Positions 25,568-34,926 of a DNA stretch of 64,000 bases are shown here, one piece after another. The notes beneath the pieces were generated by a model that made no database searches, was not told the origin of the DNA, and was given only the letters and a program-made list of their open reading frames with translations. Source of the DNA: Parascedosporium putredinis. Lineage: Eukaryota; Ascomycota; Sordariomycetes; Microascales; Microascaceae. A program made the position numbers and the translations under genes. Where the stretch lies: positions 992,001-1,056,000 of the forward strand of contig CASHTG010000016.1 of assembly GCA_949357655.1 (NCBI GenBank), written 5' to 3'. Numbering within the stretch: position 1 is the stretch's first letter; the number at the start of each line of letters is the position of its first letter.

Positions 25568-26401
25568 GGCTTCCCCCGGCCTCCGACCTCATACTCGGTT
25601 TATTAACCTCCTCACCACATCTATCCCAACCACACCTCTCAAATCACCACTCACCAAACTTGATATCGGCCATTCTCGCCATCTCTCGCACACACACTCT
25701 CTCTCTCCCTCTCCGCGCCTCCCAAACACCACATCGTCATATCCCGCCTGTTCAAGGCTTGCTCAAACCGAGCATCTGTGTTTCTATCCACTGTTCTTCT
25801 AAGCCAGTGTACTGTAAGATTATAATACCTAATGGCTTGGGGTGAAAAGCATACCTGATTTCGAAACGCATACCTTCAATGTCTCTTCTACTTTTATTTT
25901 TCTATTTCAAGGGCATGGCAGGACAGGAAAAGAGACACCAGCATCCATCTTCTTTTTCACCTTCTCATGTACTTGATTCACACATTTTTCTGTACAACAT
26001 CTCTCCTCTCTCTCGGTCATGAATCGGAACAACTTGGCGTCTCTTCCTAGCGAAGCGACGGGCATGGGTGGACTTTTATATAAAAAGAGTACAAGACGTA
26101 ACGCAGACAAGAATAGCAAGCGATGGAGGGGAAACTGGCTGCATCAAGACAAGAATTGACCTTTTTGGAAACCCACCACAGGGAAACATCTTTACGAGAC
26201 CCGCTCTACCTATTCTAAAGCTTTCTAAAGTGCTTCTCTCGTGCATATAAATCAAGGGGAACATGGAAGAAGAATGAAGCAACTATCGAGTGTAAGTGGA
26301 CATTGATTTTAGAATTTTCGTGTTTGTAGATATCGGTACCACACGTCTCGTATTCGGGGGTATGATAATATGTTTGTCGCTCACCACTCTTCGCCCTCTC
26401 A
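25568..26401. other. Intergenic, 3' flank of GrpE
   Basis: Begins with a CT/CA-rich 3' untranslated stretch. No coding signal seen; ORFs are short and overlapping. Confidence 0.6.
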
Positions 26402-27682
26402 TCAGCAAATCGACAAACACAGGAGGCTCGATTTTTCGACGCTGGGCGCCGTGTTGGCACCACCCACCATCTCAGGACTGTTTCGAAGCTGCCTGGTGAG
26501 TCCCCGCTGCAAAGTGGCGGTCGCCTCCATCATTCCATCAATGGACGAGTAGCCGGCAGCGAGGACCTCTTTCCGGATCTCCTGCTCCAGGGCTTCCATG
26601 TCTGCAGCGGCGGCGCGGGCGTCACGGCGGTGGGTCCCGACTGCCCGGGTGAGGTAGGCGTGCCGGTACTGCAGTTCATCAAACTGGCGCTGGATGGTTC
26701 TGCGAATCTTCTCGCGCGTGCGCTTCTTCTCTGCTGCCTCGCGGAACTCGCGGGGATAAAGGAGGCCATTTTTGTGGGCCCCGGCTCTCAGTTCCTTGAG
26801 GAGGTTGAGCTGGGCCATCTTTGATCTCAAGGCCTTTGTAGAGTGTAGTCTCCTCGATGGTGAGGGAAATGCACCAGCCTTCTCTGTCTCCGCAATGGCG
26901 TCGATGACGTTTATGGGAGCAAGGGGAACGCCAGCGTCACGACCTCACACTCTTGCGAACGTGAAGTGGAATGTCCCCGAACGCGTTGGATTTGGGCCCG
27001 GTCGTGGCCTGAACCCTTCAAAGGTGGGAGGTTCTCGGGGAGGGTCGTTTAGGAGAGGGAGCTGGTCGGCTCGTCCAGGATCTTCCCTGGCGGTGAGCTC
27101 CGCGTTGATGAGAGAGTGGCCCTAGGAAAGGTTAGCAGCGAGAGCGCTGTTTTCGCTCTCTGAAGACGAAGTTGTAGCGAGACCACGCCCGACGGGAACA
27201 CCTGAGGTAGCGATATCATAGCAGGACACCCGGGAGATGAGCTAGGGGGTAGAGCTCTGCTAGAAAGGCCTCGTATTCGGCGACAGTTGCGGCGATCATC
27301 GAGGCCGTGGAGACAGAGACAGAGTCACTCCAAATGTCACTCGCCTCGTGGGGAGATGGACTCCGGCTGTTCTATAACTAGCAAGAGCCGATGCATGTTG
27401 GACAGTGGCAAGACCTCATCCTCATCTTCTTCATCGTTGTCTACATAGCGTGTTAGTCCAAATGCCACGATTCCAAAAGTCTGATGAGCCCAAACGCTGC
27501 CCCATCGGTGAGAATACCCTACCACTAAAAGTGCTCCTAACGGAACTGTCCTCGCCCTCATCAACCTCTGCCTCAGCCAGTCCGCCAGTCGTGAACCCAT
27601 TTCCCCTACTTTCCTCATCAGTAGCAACTCGCGATGCCCCGCAAGCCGAGGGGTATGTATTCCAAGCGCTGGATGGGGACAC
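26402..27682 (-). pseudogene. Unrecognised, probably broken protein-coding gene
   Basis: Minus-strand coding character extends across about 1.2 kb but in pieces. The upstream piece (27682 to about 27370) has an acidic patch DNDEEDEDEVLPL, formed if an intron at about 27446-27532 with a CTAAC branch and TAG acceptor is removed. A piece containing TASMIAATVAEYEAFLAELY follows around 27240-27305 after a likely C-run loss. One frame then runs from YDIATSGVPVGRGLATTSSS (about 27210) through ELTAREDPGRADQLPLLNDP to a helical Lys/Glu/Arg-rich part beginning MAQLNLLKELRAGAHKNGLL (26818) and ends at 26402. That frame contains TAG near 27123 and TGA near 26944. The TAG can also be read as an intron acceptor (GCTAAC...CCTAG). 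No family is recognised; the last 130 residues may be coiled coil. The 5' end is not determined. Confidence 0.4.
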
Positions 27683-28435
27683 TTAATCTCAAAGTGAGAT
27701 CAATGGAGCGGAAGGAGAGGAAGGAGAGAAATGAAGTGGGTGGAATAAAGAGAAGAGCGTATCATGATGCACCCGTCTATATATATATGGATCTCGAGGG
27801 GACGCGATCACCAGGAAACAACTAGAAAGGTTAGTGTCCCTGTAGGAAGGTGCGACTTGGTGAGGCAAGGTGGAGGGCAGAAGGGCACCACAGCTCCAGC
27901 TGACAAGATGAAAAGAGTTATACTCTTAAGAAGAGGTCAGGGAGTTGAAAGATCAAGTAGTAGAGTGACGTGTTTATACTAGCCCGAAAGGCAAGGATAT
28001 AAGGTGTCTATAATTAATCTCGTAAATCTTTTATAGAAACTAAACAGCCAGCTTAGATCTTTATCTAACCCTTGGGGGAGGCGCCCACTAATAGAAGTGT
28101 CATGATTCATAGAGGTCTATTCCCCTCATAGGTAGTGGTGAATCATGATGCAAGGATTGCAGTTTCCCCTCAACTTCCCACTCATGAGACCAAAACGAGC
28201 AAATGATTCACTCACTTGTGAGTAGCACTGGTTTGTGTAAAGCTGCCCAGGTTTGCTCTACAAGCCAGGGCTGCCCGGAGGAGCCTATGTTATTGTATCC
28301 ATGATTCATCATCACATCATTCAAAATGGTTCGGATGGTATGGCTCGATAAACCAAAAAAGAAAGCCTGCTTGTCAATTAACACCCCATGTCTTTTGGCC
28401 GTCCTATCTGCGAATACGTCTTAACCCGAGCTCAC
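27683..28435. other. AT-richer intergenic stretch
   Basis: Composition shifts to AT-rich around 27960-28080, unlike the neighbouring genes. It contains a short TA tract (27778-27788) and a 10-bp inverted repeat (28100-28109 with 28139-28148). It could be a decayed mobile element, but no coding remnant, terminal repeat or target duplication was found. Confidence 0.45.
28100..28148. repeat. 10-bp inverted repeat with TGATTCA cores
   Basis: TCATGATTCA (28100-28109) and TGAATCATGA (28139-28148) are exact reverse complements with a 29-nt spacer; a further ATGATTCAT lies at 28301-28309. The core resembles bZIP half-sites but is not the canonical TGACTCA. Confidence 0.5.
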
Positions 28436-31400
28436 TCATTTCTTGCCTCGGCCCTTGGCAGCTGCTCCCTTTTACCGCGGGCCTTGGGCTGTTCATCCTC
28501 GTCGTCATCGTTCTTAGCCGCCTTCTTTTTCGCCGGCTTCTTCGCCTTGGGCTTGGGCTTCTTGATGTACTTGTCCCCCTTCAGGTCCAGCTCATCATCA
28601 CCACCAGTCGGCTCAGGTTCCGCCACGTCCGCATCATCGTCCTCCTCAACCGCTTCCTCAAGATCAGGTACCTCCTTGGGCTTTTTCGGTGCTGCTACAG
28701 AAGTGCTCGCTTTCATGAATGGCAGCGGATGGCTCATGCCGTTGTATCTAAGAGAATCCCCCGTTAGTACTTGCGGTCTCCGTAGGTAAATCGAGGAAGA
28801 CAAGGAGAGGGACAAAGTAGTCAAAACTTACGTTCTCGTAAAGTGTGACTTGACTTGGGTGTCGATCATTCCCGGCCTGTCCTGTTGGGGTCCAAGGCCC
28901 AACTCCGTCATGAAGTCGAGGTCCTCCCGCGTCAAGTAGTAGCTATCCATGAGCTCAATGACTTCATCAACTGCTTCCCTACCTTCCACAGCAAGTCGCT
29001 TGAGCGTGGCGTTCCATAAAGTAGGTAGATAATGTTGACGAATCTCAGTATGGTCTCCAGATGCCCTGAGCCGCATGTGACTGTGAATTTCTCGAACATT
29101 GCGGCCCAGTTTATTCTGCTTGCTGTTGTTTCCAAGCCACGACGTAAACCCGCTGTCGAGAAGCTGACCAGATATGTAGCTAGCAGGCCTGACAGTGCTG
29201 AAAACAGCGTGGGCAGGCATAAGACTCCAGTGCTGTTGAGGACCGTGAATCATACGATCAACAAGATCGCCATCGCTAATGCTCTCCGCAGCCTTATCGA
29301 CCAGCTCGAGGGCCTTGAGCTTTGCCTCGCGGGGTGAGTAACCTTTGCCATTAAGCAGCGCGGGCTTAGTCTTGAGGTAGTTTTCTTGAATCATCAGGTA
29401 GCTGAATTCGTGATCGTTGAAATATAGGCCGATCTTGTCGTTGAGCGTAGCGGTGCTCGACGGGGCAAACAATCCACCGCCGAGCATCTTTTGGCAGATA
29501 TCCCAAGGCTTGAGAATTACATGCTTCTCCCAAGCCTTTGTCATCGACTTTGTTTGGTCAAAGTCGATGGAGCTTTGATCCAATCTGATCGTTGAGAGCA
29601 TGTTGACGATCTGACGGATGTCCTTGTTGCAGCCCTCGATTAGTGCGTTTATAACCTGAGGAGCCAACTTGAGACCCTCCCTGTGGCAGATGGTCATGAC
29701 TCGGGATCGAACCTGGTCGACGGTAGGCCGCTGGAATTTGATATCTAGCGCAACATGATCGAACGGCTTCATCTTGGGTAGGCGTCGCTCGTTGCAGATG
29801 AGAATCAGGGGAACTTCCGTCTTCTTGCAAAATTTAGCGAGGGCAGCAACACCGCCGCGGTCGCCTGCCGACATGCCGTCCACCTCATCCATGATCAGGA
29901 CCATCTTCTTCTTGGTTGAGTCCACGGTCTTGCCGTCACCCGCAAAATAGCCACGGAGCGAAGTGTTGTCCATTGCGTCGCTCAATCCTTCCTCCACCAA
30001 ACGCTTGCTACGGGTATCGCTAGCGTTGCTCTCGAGAATGTCATACCCAGCGAGTTTCGCCGCTAGGTGAGCAGCAGTGGTCTTGCCGATTCCAGGGGGC
30101 CAGAGATGATGATTGCCCGGCTGCCGCCAGTCCCGTCAGCACCTCGCCTTTGGAAGTCGTACTTTTTCGACTTTTGCCAGTTATTGAGCCAATTTTGAAT
30201 CTTTTCTACATTGGACTTGTTGCCGCAAATGTGCGACAACTGCGCCGGCGCATACTTTGTTGTCCAAAGCTGCGCGGCTTGGGGTGGGGCCGGGGCTGCA
30301 AGACCACGAGAGGCGGCGGCAGCCTTGGCAATCTTGTCAGCTTCAGCTTTGCGAGCGTTTTCTTCCCGTTCCATCTCGACTGCCTGTTGCTTGGCTTTGC
30401 TAGCCTCCTCCTCCTTCTTCTGTCGGGCCTTTTCGGCACCCTTTCCACTTCCTCCGTGGGCTGGGAGACGCCTGATCAAGTCGAAAAGGCCTTCTTCGTT
30501 GATCGTCTTGATCCCAAGGGCCTTGATCTTGGCAAGCTTGCTGGGGCCAGCATCCTCTCCCAGTACGACGAAGTCTGTCTTGCCGCTCGGTTGGCCAGTG
30601 ACCTTGCCGTCGTACTTCTTGACGAGCGCCTGCGCTACCTCTCGATCAACAGTCTGCAAAACGCCTGTAAACACAAAGGTGCGGCCCGCCAAGCAGCCTT
30701 CTTCGCCTTCTGGCAATTCAACACTCCCCGCATTTGGAGCTGCGGTACTACCGCCGCCTTTTGCAGCTCGCCAATTGAACTTTGCACTGGGATTCGCGGG
30801 GGTGGTGTTGGTGGGCGCACGGTTGGGATGTCGTCGAGAATTTTCTGGATATTCGGGTCTTCATCGTCATTGGCTGCCTTGGTAGCTCTCGGAGCTCGTG
30901 GGCGTGCTGGGGCAGCCTTTTTGCGTGGCGCTTCTTCCTCCGACTCCGACTCCGGCTCAGGCGATTTCCTCTTCTTGGGAGGCGTTGACTTTACTTCCAC
31001 AGTAGCTCGCAGAGCCGAACCTCGAGACGCCACACGCTTGGGTTTGGGGCGGAGGTCATCCTCGCTCTCATCATCCATGTAATCGTCGTTGCGACGTTTA
31101 CTCCGACTTTTCATGTCAGCAGCATGAATGTCATCCGCATCCTCATCCCCATCGTCCATATACGCGTCGTCATCGTCGTCGTCGTCGTTATAGTCTCGGT
31201 ACGACGTTGTTTGCTTTTGGAAGCCGGCGGCGCAACTTTGCTGGCCTCGAAGCAGGAGGGTCGGCGACCTTTTTGGTTCTGGGGCTAGAGCGCACAGGGA
31301 CCGCTACCTTTACGGGAGTTTTCGCTGGGGTTTCGGCCTTGGGGGTTTGCTTGTCTTGTCGGATGAGAAGTAGGCGCTTGCGGTGGTTTCAACTCCCTTG

Positions 31401-31779
31401 ATCTCGTTCGGCCTAGGTATTGTTAGGGTCGCCCTATCAGAAGCGATGGGAAGAGTACTAACTTCGCCTTGGCCTTGGGAGCGGCCTTGGGAGTAGGTTT
31501 TACTCTTCAAACCTGTTAGTCACATCTGAATGGATTACCATCTACCCTTAGCTCGACAAGACTTACTCGACAGGCTCGTCGTCACTGTCATCAAGGACCT
31601 TCCGAGCTTCTGTAATCGAATTTTTAGTTTTCCCTTTCGCCCTTGGTTCCTAGGGATACGAATTGGGCGGGGTGACGAACTCGCTCGCTTGGCTTTGCTA
31701 TCCTCGACGGGTGCTTTCTTGATCGGCTTTGGGGTGCCGCGCCACCCTTGGGGCCAAAGAAATTCCTGATATCAGGCAT
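28436..31779 (-). CDS. RFC1: Replication factor C large subunit (clamp loader subunit 1)
   Basis: Largest subunit of the RFC complex that loads the PCNA clamp at primer ends. Exons: 31568 region start 31779-31567, 31504-31463 (42 nt), 31412-28832, 28747-28436; the last intron (28748-28831) has GTAAGT and ACTAAC. Parts in order: N-terminal PCNA-interaction-like MPDIRNFFGPK; acidic and basic tracts; BRCT domain (about 30480-30700, GRTFVFTGVLQTVDREVA, GKTDFVVLGEDAG); Walker A GPPGIGKTTAAH near 30080-30110; ESNASDTRSKR; Walker B VLIMDEVDGMSAGDRGG near 29870-29920; C-terminal collar; Lys-rich tail ending GKKGAAAKGRGKK after correction. About seven one-base losses are needed: two in exon 1, four in exon 3 (including the one inside the Walker A codons near 30098), and one A near 28476 that sets the stop at 28436 instead of 28432. 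Confidence 0.93.
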
Positions 31780-32207
31780 GTTTTAACGGCGGTCGTTTAC
31801 AGCTTGGAAGGAGAAGAAGAATTCAGGAAAAGCGGAAAGACGCTCTTGAAAAAGTCCCCACGGCTGCCTCGCCCACGACACAAAATTGTGGTTGTTTGGG
31901 AGCTCGAGGTTGCCTACGCCAATAATTGAGGGACCAATTCATTCACGGTGGTTTTAAGGGAACCAAGCGTGGCACGGCACGGTGCCTTCACCCAAAATGC
32001 GCCCTTCTCGCGTCAACGACGTGACATGGAGCTAAAGTGGGTTCGCCTGATCACGTGAATCTGCCAACTGGCGGACAGCCGGGAATGGACATCGCGCCAA
32101 ACGCTGCGATTTTGAAGGGGAGCATGTTTTTTCTTCAAGGAGCTCCGAAAGGCCTCGTCGACTGATCAATTCGAATCGGCCCACGACCAACCCCAATCGC
32201 CGAAACC
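31780..32207. promoter_or_regulatory. Divergent promoter between RFC1 and mL16
   Basis: A 428-bp region serving both genes. It contains the palindromic E-box TCACGTGA (32051-32058) and two CGCG cores, one in CTCGCGTCAACG near 32008 and one in TCGCGCCAAA (32092-32101), which resembles an E2F/MBF-type site. This suits a replication gene, but binding is not shown. Confidence 0.55.
32051..32058. promoter_or_regulatory. TCACGTGA E-box (Cbf1-type)
   Basis: Perfect 8-bp palindrome containing CACGTG, 150 bp before the mL16 start. Cbf1-type bHLH proteins bind this sequence and control ribosomal protein genes in several ascomycetes. The same 8-mer precedes RPL3. Confidence 0.5.
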
Positions 32208-33158
32208 ATGAAGCACAATGCTACAACGGCGTTGTCGAATGCCTTTCGGGGCCTCCGAATAACCTCTTCCATCGCCCCAGTAGCGCTGAATTCCGGTCGC
32301 GCTTCGAGCTTCGGTACTCCCAACCATGTCCGTTTCCTCTCCACGTCGCCGGCCTTGATGGGGAACTGGCTGGAGCCCTCGATCGACCGCACGAAGAAGA
32401 TGATGAAGGGACGCCCTAGGGTAGCCACTGGCGGGTCGACCAAGGGAACGACGGTGATGTGGGGCGACTATGGTCTGCGCATGAACGACCACCACAGGAG
32501 AATCAGCGCAAAACACCTAAAGATGGCGGAAGACACGATAAAGACGAGGCTCAGGGGAGAAAAGTATCGTCTATACAAGCGCGTATGCTGTAACGTTGGT
32601 GTATACACGAGCGGAAACGAGGTATGACGTCCCAGAAGGTGTCCGATGGGGTCTTTGCAAATGCTTACAATGTCTTGATGCAGACTCGTATGGGTAAGGG
32701 TAAGGGATCCTTCGACTACTGGGCTGCTAGGATTGCCGTCAACCAGATTCTCTTCGAGATCAAGGGACTTGCCCACGAGAAGGTCATTTTAGATGCCCTG
32801 CGTTTAGCTGGAAACAAGTTGCCCGGTAAGTCCGACCCCTCGCTTTCCGAGTCCGTACACGTCCGCCATCTAATGCTTAGCCATCTCAGGCCACTACGAG
32901 TGTGTAAGGAAGGGAGAGGCTCCTGTCGTGGGAACGACAAAGCTTGATGGAGTCACTCTTGATGATCTCAAGCGACCGCGCAGAAAGGATATCCCGCCGG
33001 CCCTTCTTGCGGCAGCTCAAAAGAGCTCTGCACCCTCGTCACACCCACCGAACCCTCCGCTGAACAACCTTCTTCTTCCAACTAAGTCATCCAAGGGCAT
33101 AGATCACGAGGTAGAGCTCTTGGCCTCAAGTTGTACCAATATAACTGTTAGGACTTAA
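32208..33158 (+). CDS. MRPL16: Mitochondrial large-subunit ribosomal protein L16 (uL16m)
   Basis: Structural protein of the mitochondrial 54S subunit, homologous to bacterial L16. Exons 32208-32621, 32684-32825 and 32890-33158; introns of 62 and 64 nt; 274 residues, no frame breaks. The N-terminal part is a targeting sequence with FLSTSPALMGNWLEPSIDR; core L16 features are KGRPRVATGGSTKGTTVMWG, the basic RRISAKHLKMAEDTI and, after splicing, GNETRMGKGKGSFDYWAARI. The C-terminal tail after about residue 220 is Pro/Ser/Leu-rich and looks less conserved. It shares a divergent promoter with RFC1 and lies 530 bp before RFC5. Confidence 0.93.
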
Positions 33159-33686
33159 GTGGGTCCTCAGCTTCCAAGCATATGTAGCAATAGATGTGAA
33201 GAATACGATATCAAAGCCCCAATGAATCCCTTCAAGTTCAATTCTCTCGATATACCAAGGTATCAACAGGTGATGCATCGTTGAGATAACGGTGGGGGTT
33301 ATGCCTCGAGCCATATGTCGCTACTCTTGGTCGACTGAGAAAAGGATGTATATTTGACGATTGATTCTCGGGTTGGCAATGTTACAAGGATTGATGAGGT
33401 AACTAGAAAAGTTCTTTCGGTGCAAGATCTTGTAAATCTGGCTCCGAATAATAATGTCGAGTTTTTGAAGCGTTCGAAAACCGCCTAGAAACCTCTGCCC
33501 AAAATTGATATGGCCCAATTTCTCAGAGTGAGCGTGAAGAGGTTGTGTGCACGGACCAATCCACATATGCCACTCTACGCGTCAACGCGTCCGAGCTGGC
33601 AAAGTCGAAATGTTAACCTCCTTCCCCACGGATCCATCCCCAAAGCTTCACCAGATTCAGTTGATGATTGAGATTTTTCACCTGCA
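33159..33686. other. Intergenic between mL16 and RFC5, holding the RFC5 promoter
   Basis: No coding signal. The main visible feature is the pair of ACGCGT boxes just before RFC5. Confidence 0.6.
33577..33590. promoter_or_regulatory. Tandem MluI cell-cycle boxes before RFC5
   Basis: ACGCGT occurs at 33577-33582 and again at 33585-33590, about 100 bp before the RFC5 start. ACGCGT is the classical site of MBF (Swi6/Mbp1, Cdc10/Res), which switches on S-phase genes at G1/S in yeasts. Two copies two bases apart before a clamp-loader gene fits that use. Confidence 0.65.
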
Positions 33687-34926
33687 ATGGCCCTCATCGT
33701 AGATAAGCATCGGCCTAGGTCGCTAGATACCCTCACGTATCACTCAGAGCTCTCAGACCGCCTCCGATCTCTGGTATGGACATTGTTTAGCCTCACATCC
33801 AAAAACCCCCGCCCTTGGGCCCCTCTCCGCAGCATTCAACTAACCAGTGAACTCTATACGACAGGCTCAAAGCGGCGATTTCCCTCATCTTCTAGTCTAC
33901 GGACCTTCAGGGGCTGGAAAGAAAACGAGAGTGGTGGCCACCCTCAAGGAGCTGTACGGGCCGGGTGTCGAAAAGATCAAGATCGATGCACGAGTATTCC
34001 AGACGCAGTCAAACCGCAAACTCGAATTCAACATCGTCGCCTCCGTCTATCACCTCGAAATCACACCCTCGGACGTAGGCAACTATGATAGAGTCGTCAT
34101 ACAAGATCTCCTCAAAGAGGTCGCACAAACACAACAGGTTGATCAGTCTGCCAGGCAACGGTTCAAGGTGGTGGTAATCAACGAGGCGGATCATTTGTCA
34201 CGCGATGCCCAAGCAGCTCTCCGCCGAACTATGGAAAAGTACTCGCCCAATCTTCGATTGATCCTTCTCGCGAATTCGACTGCGAACATTATCGCCCCCA
34301 TTCGATCGCGTACACTTCTCGTGCGCGTGGCAGCGCCCACGCATGAGGACATATGCGCGGCGCTTGCGCAGTCGGCGAAGAAAGAGGGCTGGCCCGTGGT
34401 GGAAAGTCTACACCAGAGAATTGCAGAGGAAAGCGGTAGGAACCTGCGAAAGGCCCTACTCATGTACGAGACAGTACATTCACAAAAGTAAAGTTACCCT
34501 GCTGCCTTTTGGTGTCTCGTGTGACCGCAGAGCACCACTTGTCCATTCCCGATGGGGCTTACGCTAACGGCCTCGCAGTGAAAAGTCACCGATAACACAC
34601 CGATACCACCACCAGATTGGGAGGCCCTGATCGGGCAGGTTGCGAAGCAGATCATGGACGAACGTTCACCCCGGAGGATCCTGGAAGTACGCAGCCAGCT
34701 ATACGACCTTTTGACGCACTGCATACCAGCCACCACGATCCTTACAACCCTCACATTCAAACTCATCGCTATGATTGATGACGAGCTCAAAGGCGAGGTC
34801 ATCAAGTGGGCCGCCTTCTACGAGCACCGCATCAAGACTGGAACCAAGCTTATTTTCCATCTAGAAGCATTTGTGGCCAAGTTCATGAGGATATTCGAGT
34901 TATACTTGATGAGTATGGACATGTAA
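33687..34926 (+). CDS. RFC5: Replication factor C small subunit 5
   Basis: Subunit of the PCNA clamp loader and of the Rad24 and Ctf18 loaders. Exons 33687-33773, 33865-34487 and 34579-34926, with 91-nt introns. It matches the Rfc5 type rather than Rfc2-4: the P-loop YGPSGAGKKTR has the GKKT form, and the Walker B is VVINEADHLSRDAQAALRRT with N-E-A-D, the ATPase-poor version typical of this subunit. The RFC SRC motif reads SRTLLVRV. Family blocks YHLEITPSDVG and IQDLLKEVAQTQQVD are clear. One A is missing near 34581-34584 at the start of exon 3 (NEKVTDNTP expected); with it the total is 353 codons, 352 residues. Confidence 0.94.

Noticed and set aside
27683..28435. LTR retrotransposon remnant in the AT-richer stretch
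   Set aside because: No long terminal repeat, primer-binding site, polyprotein remnant or target duplication could be identified.
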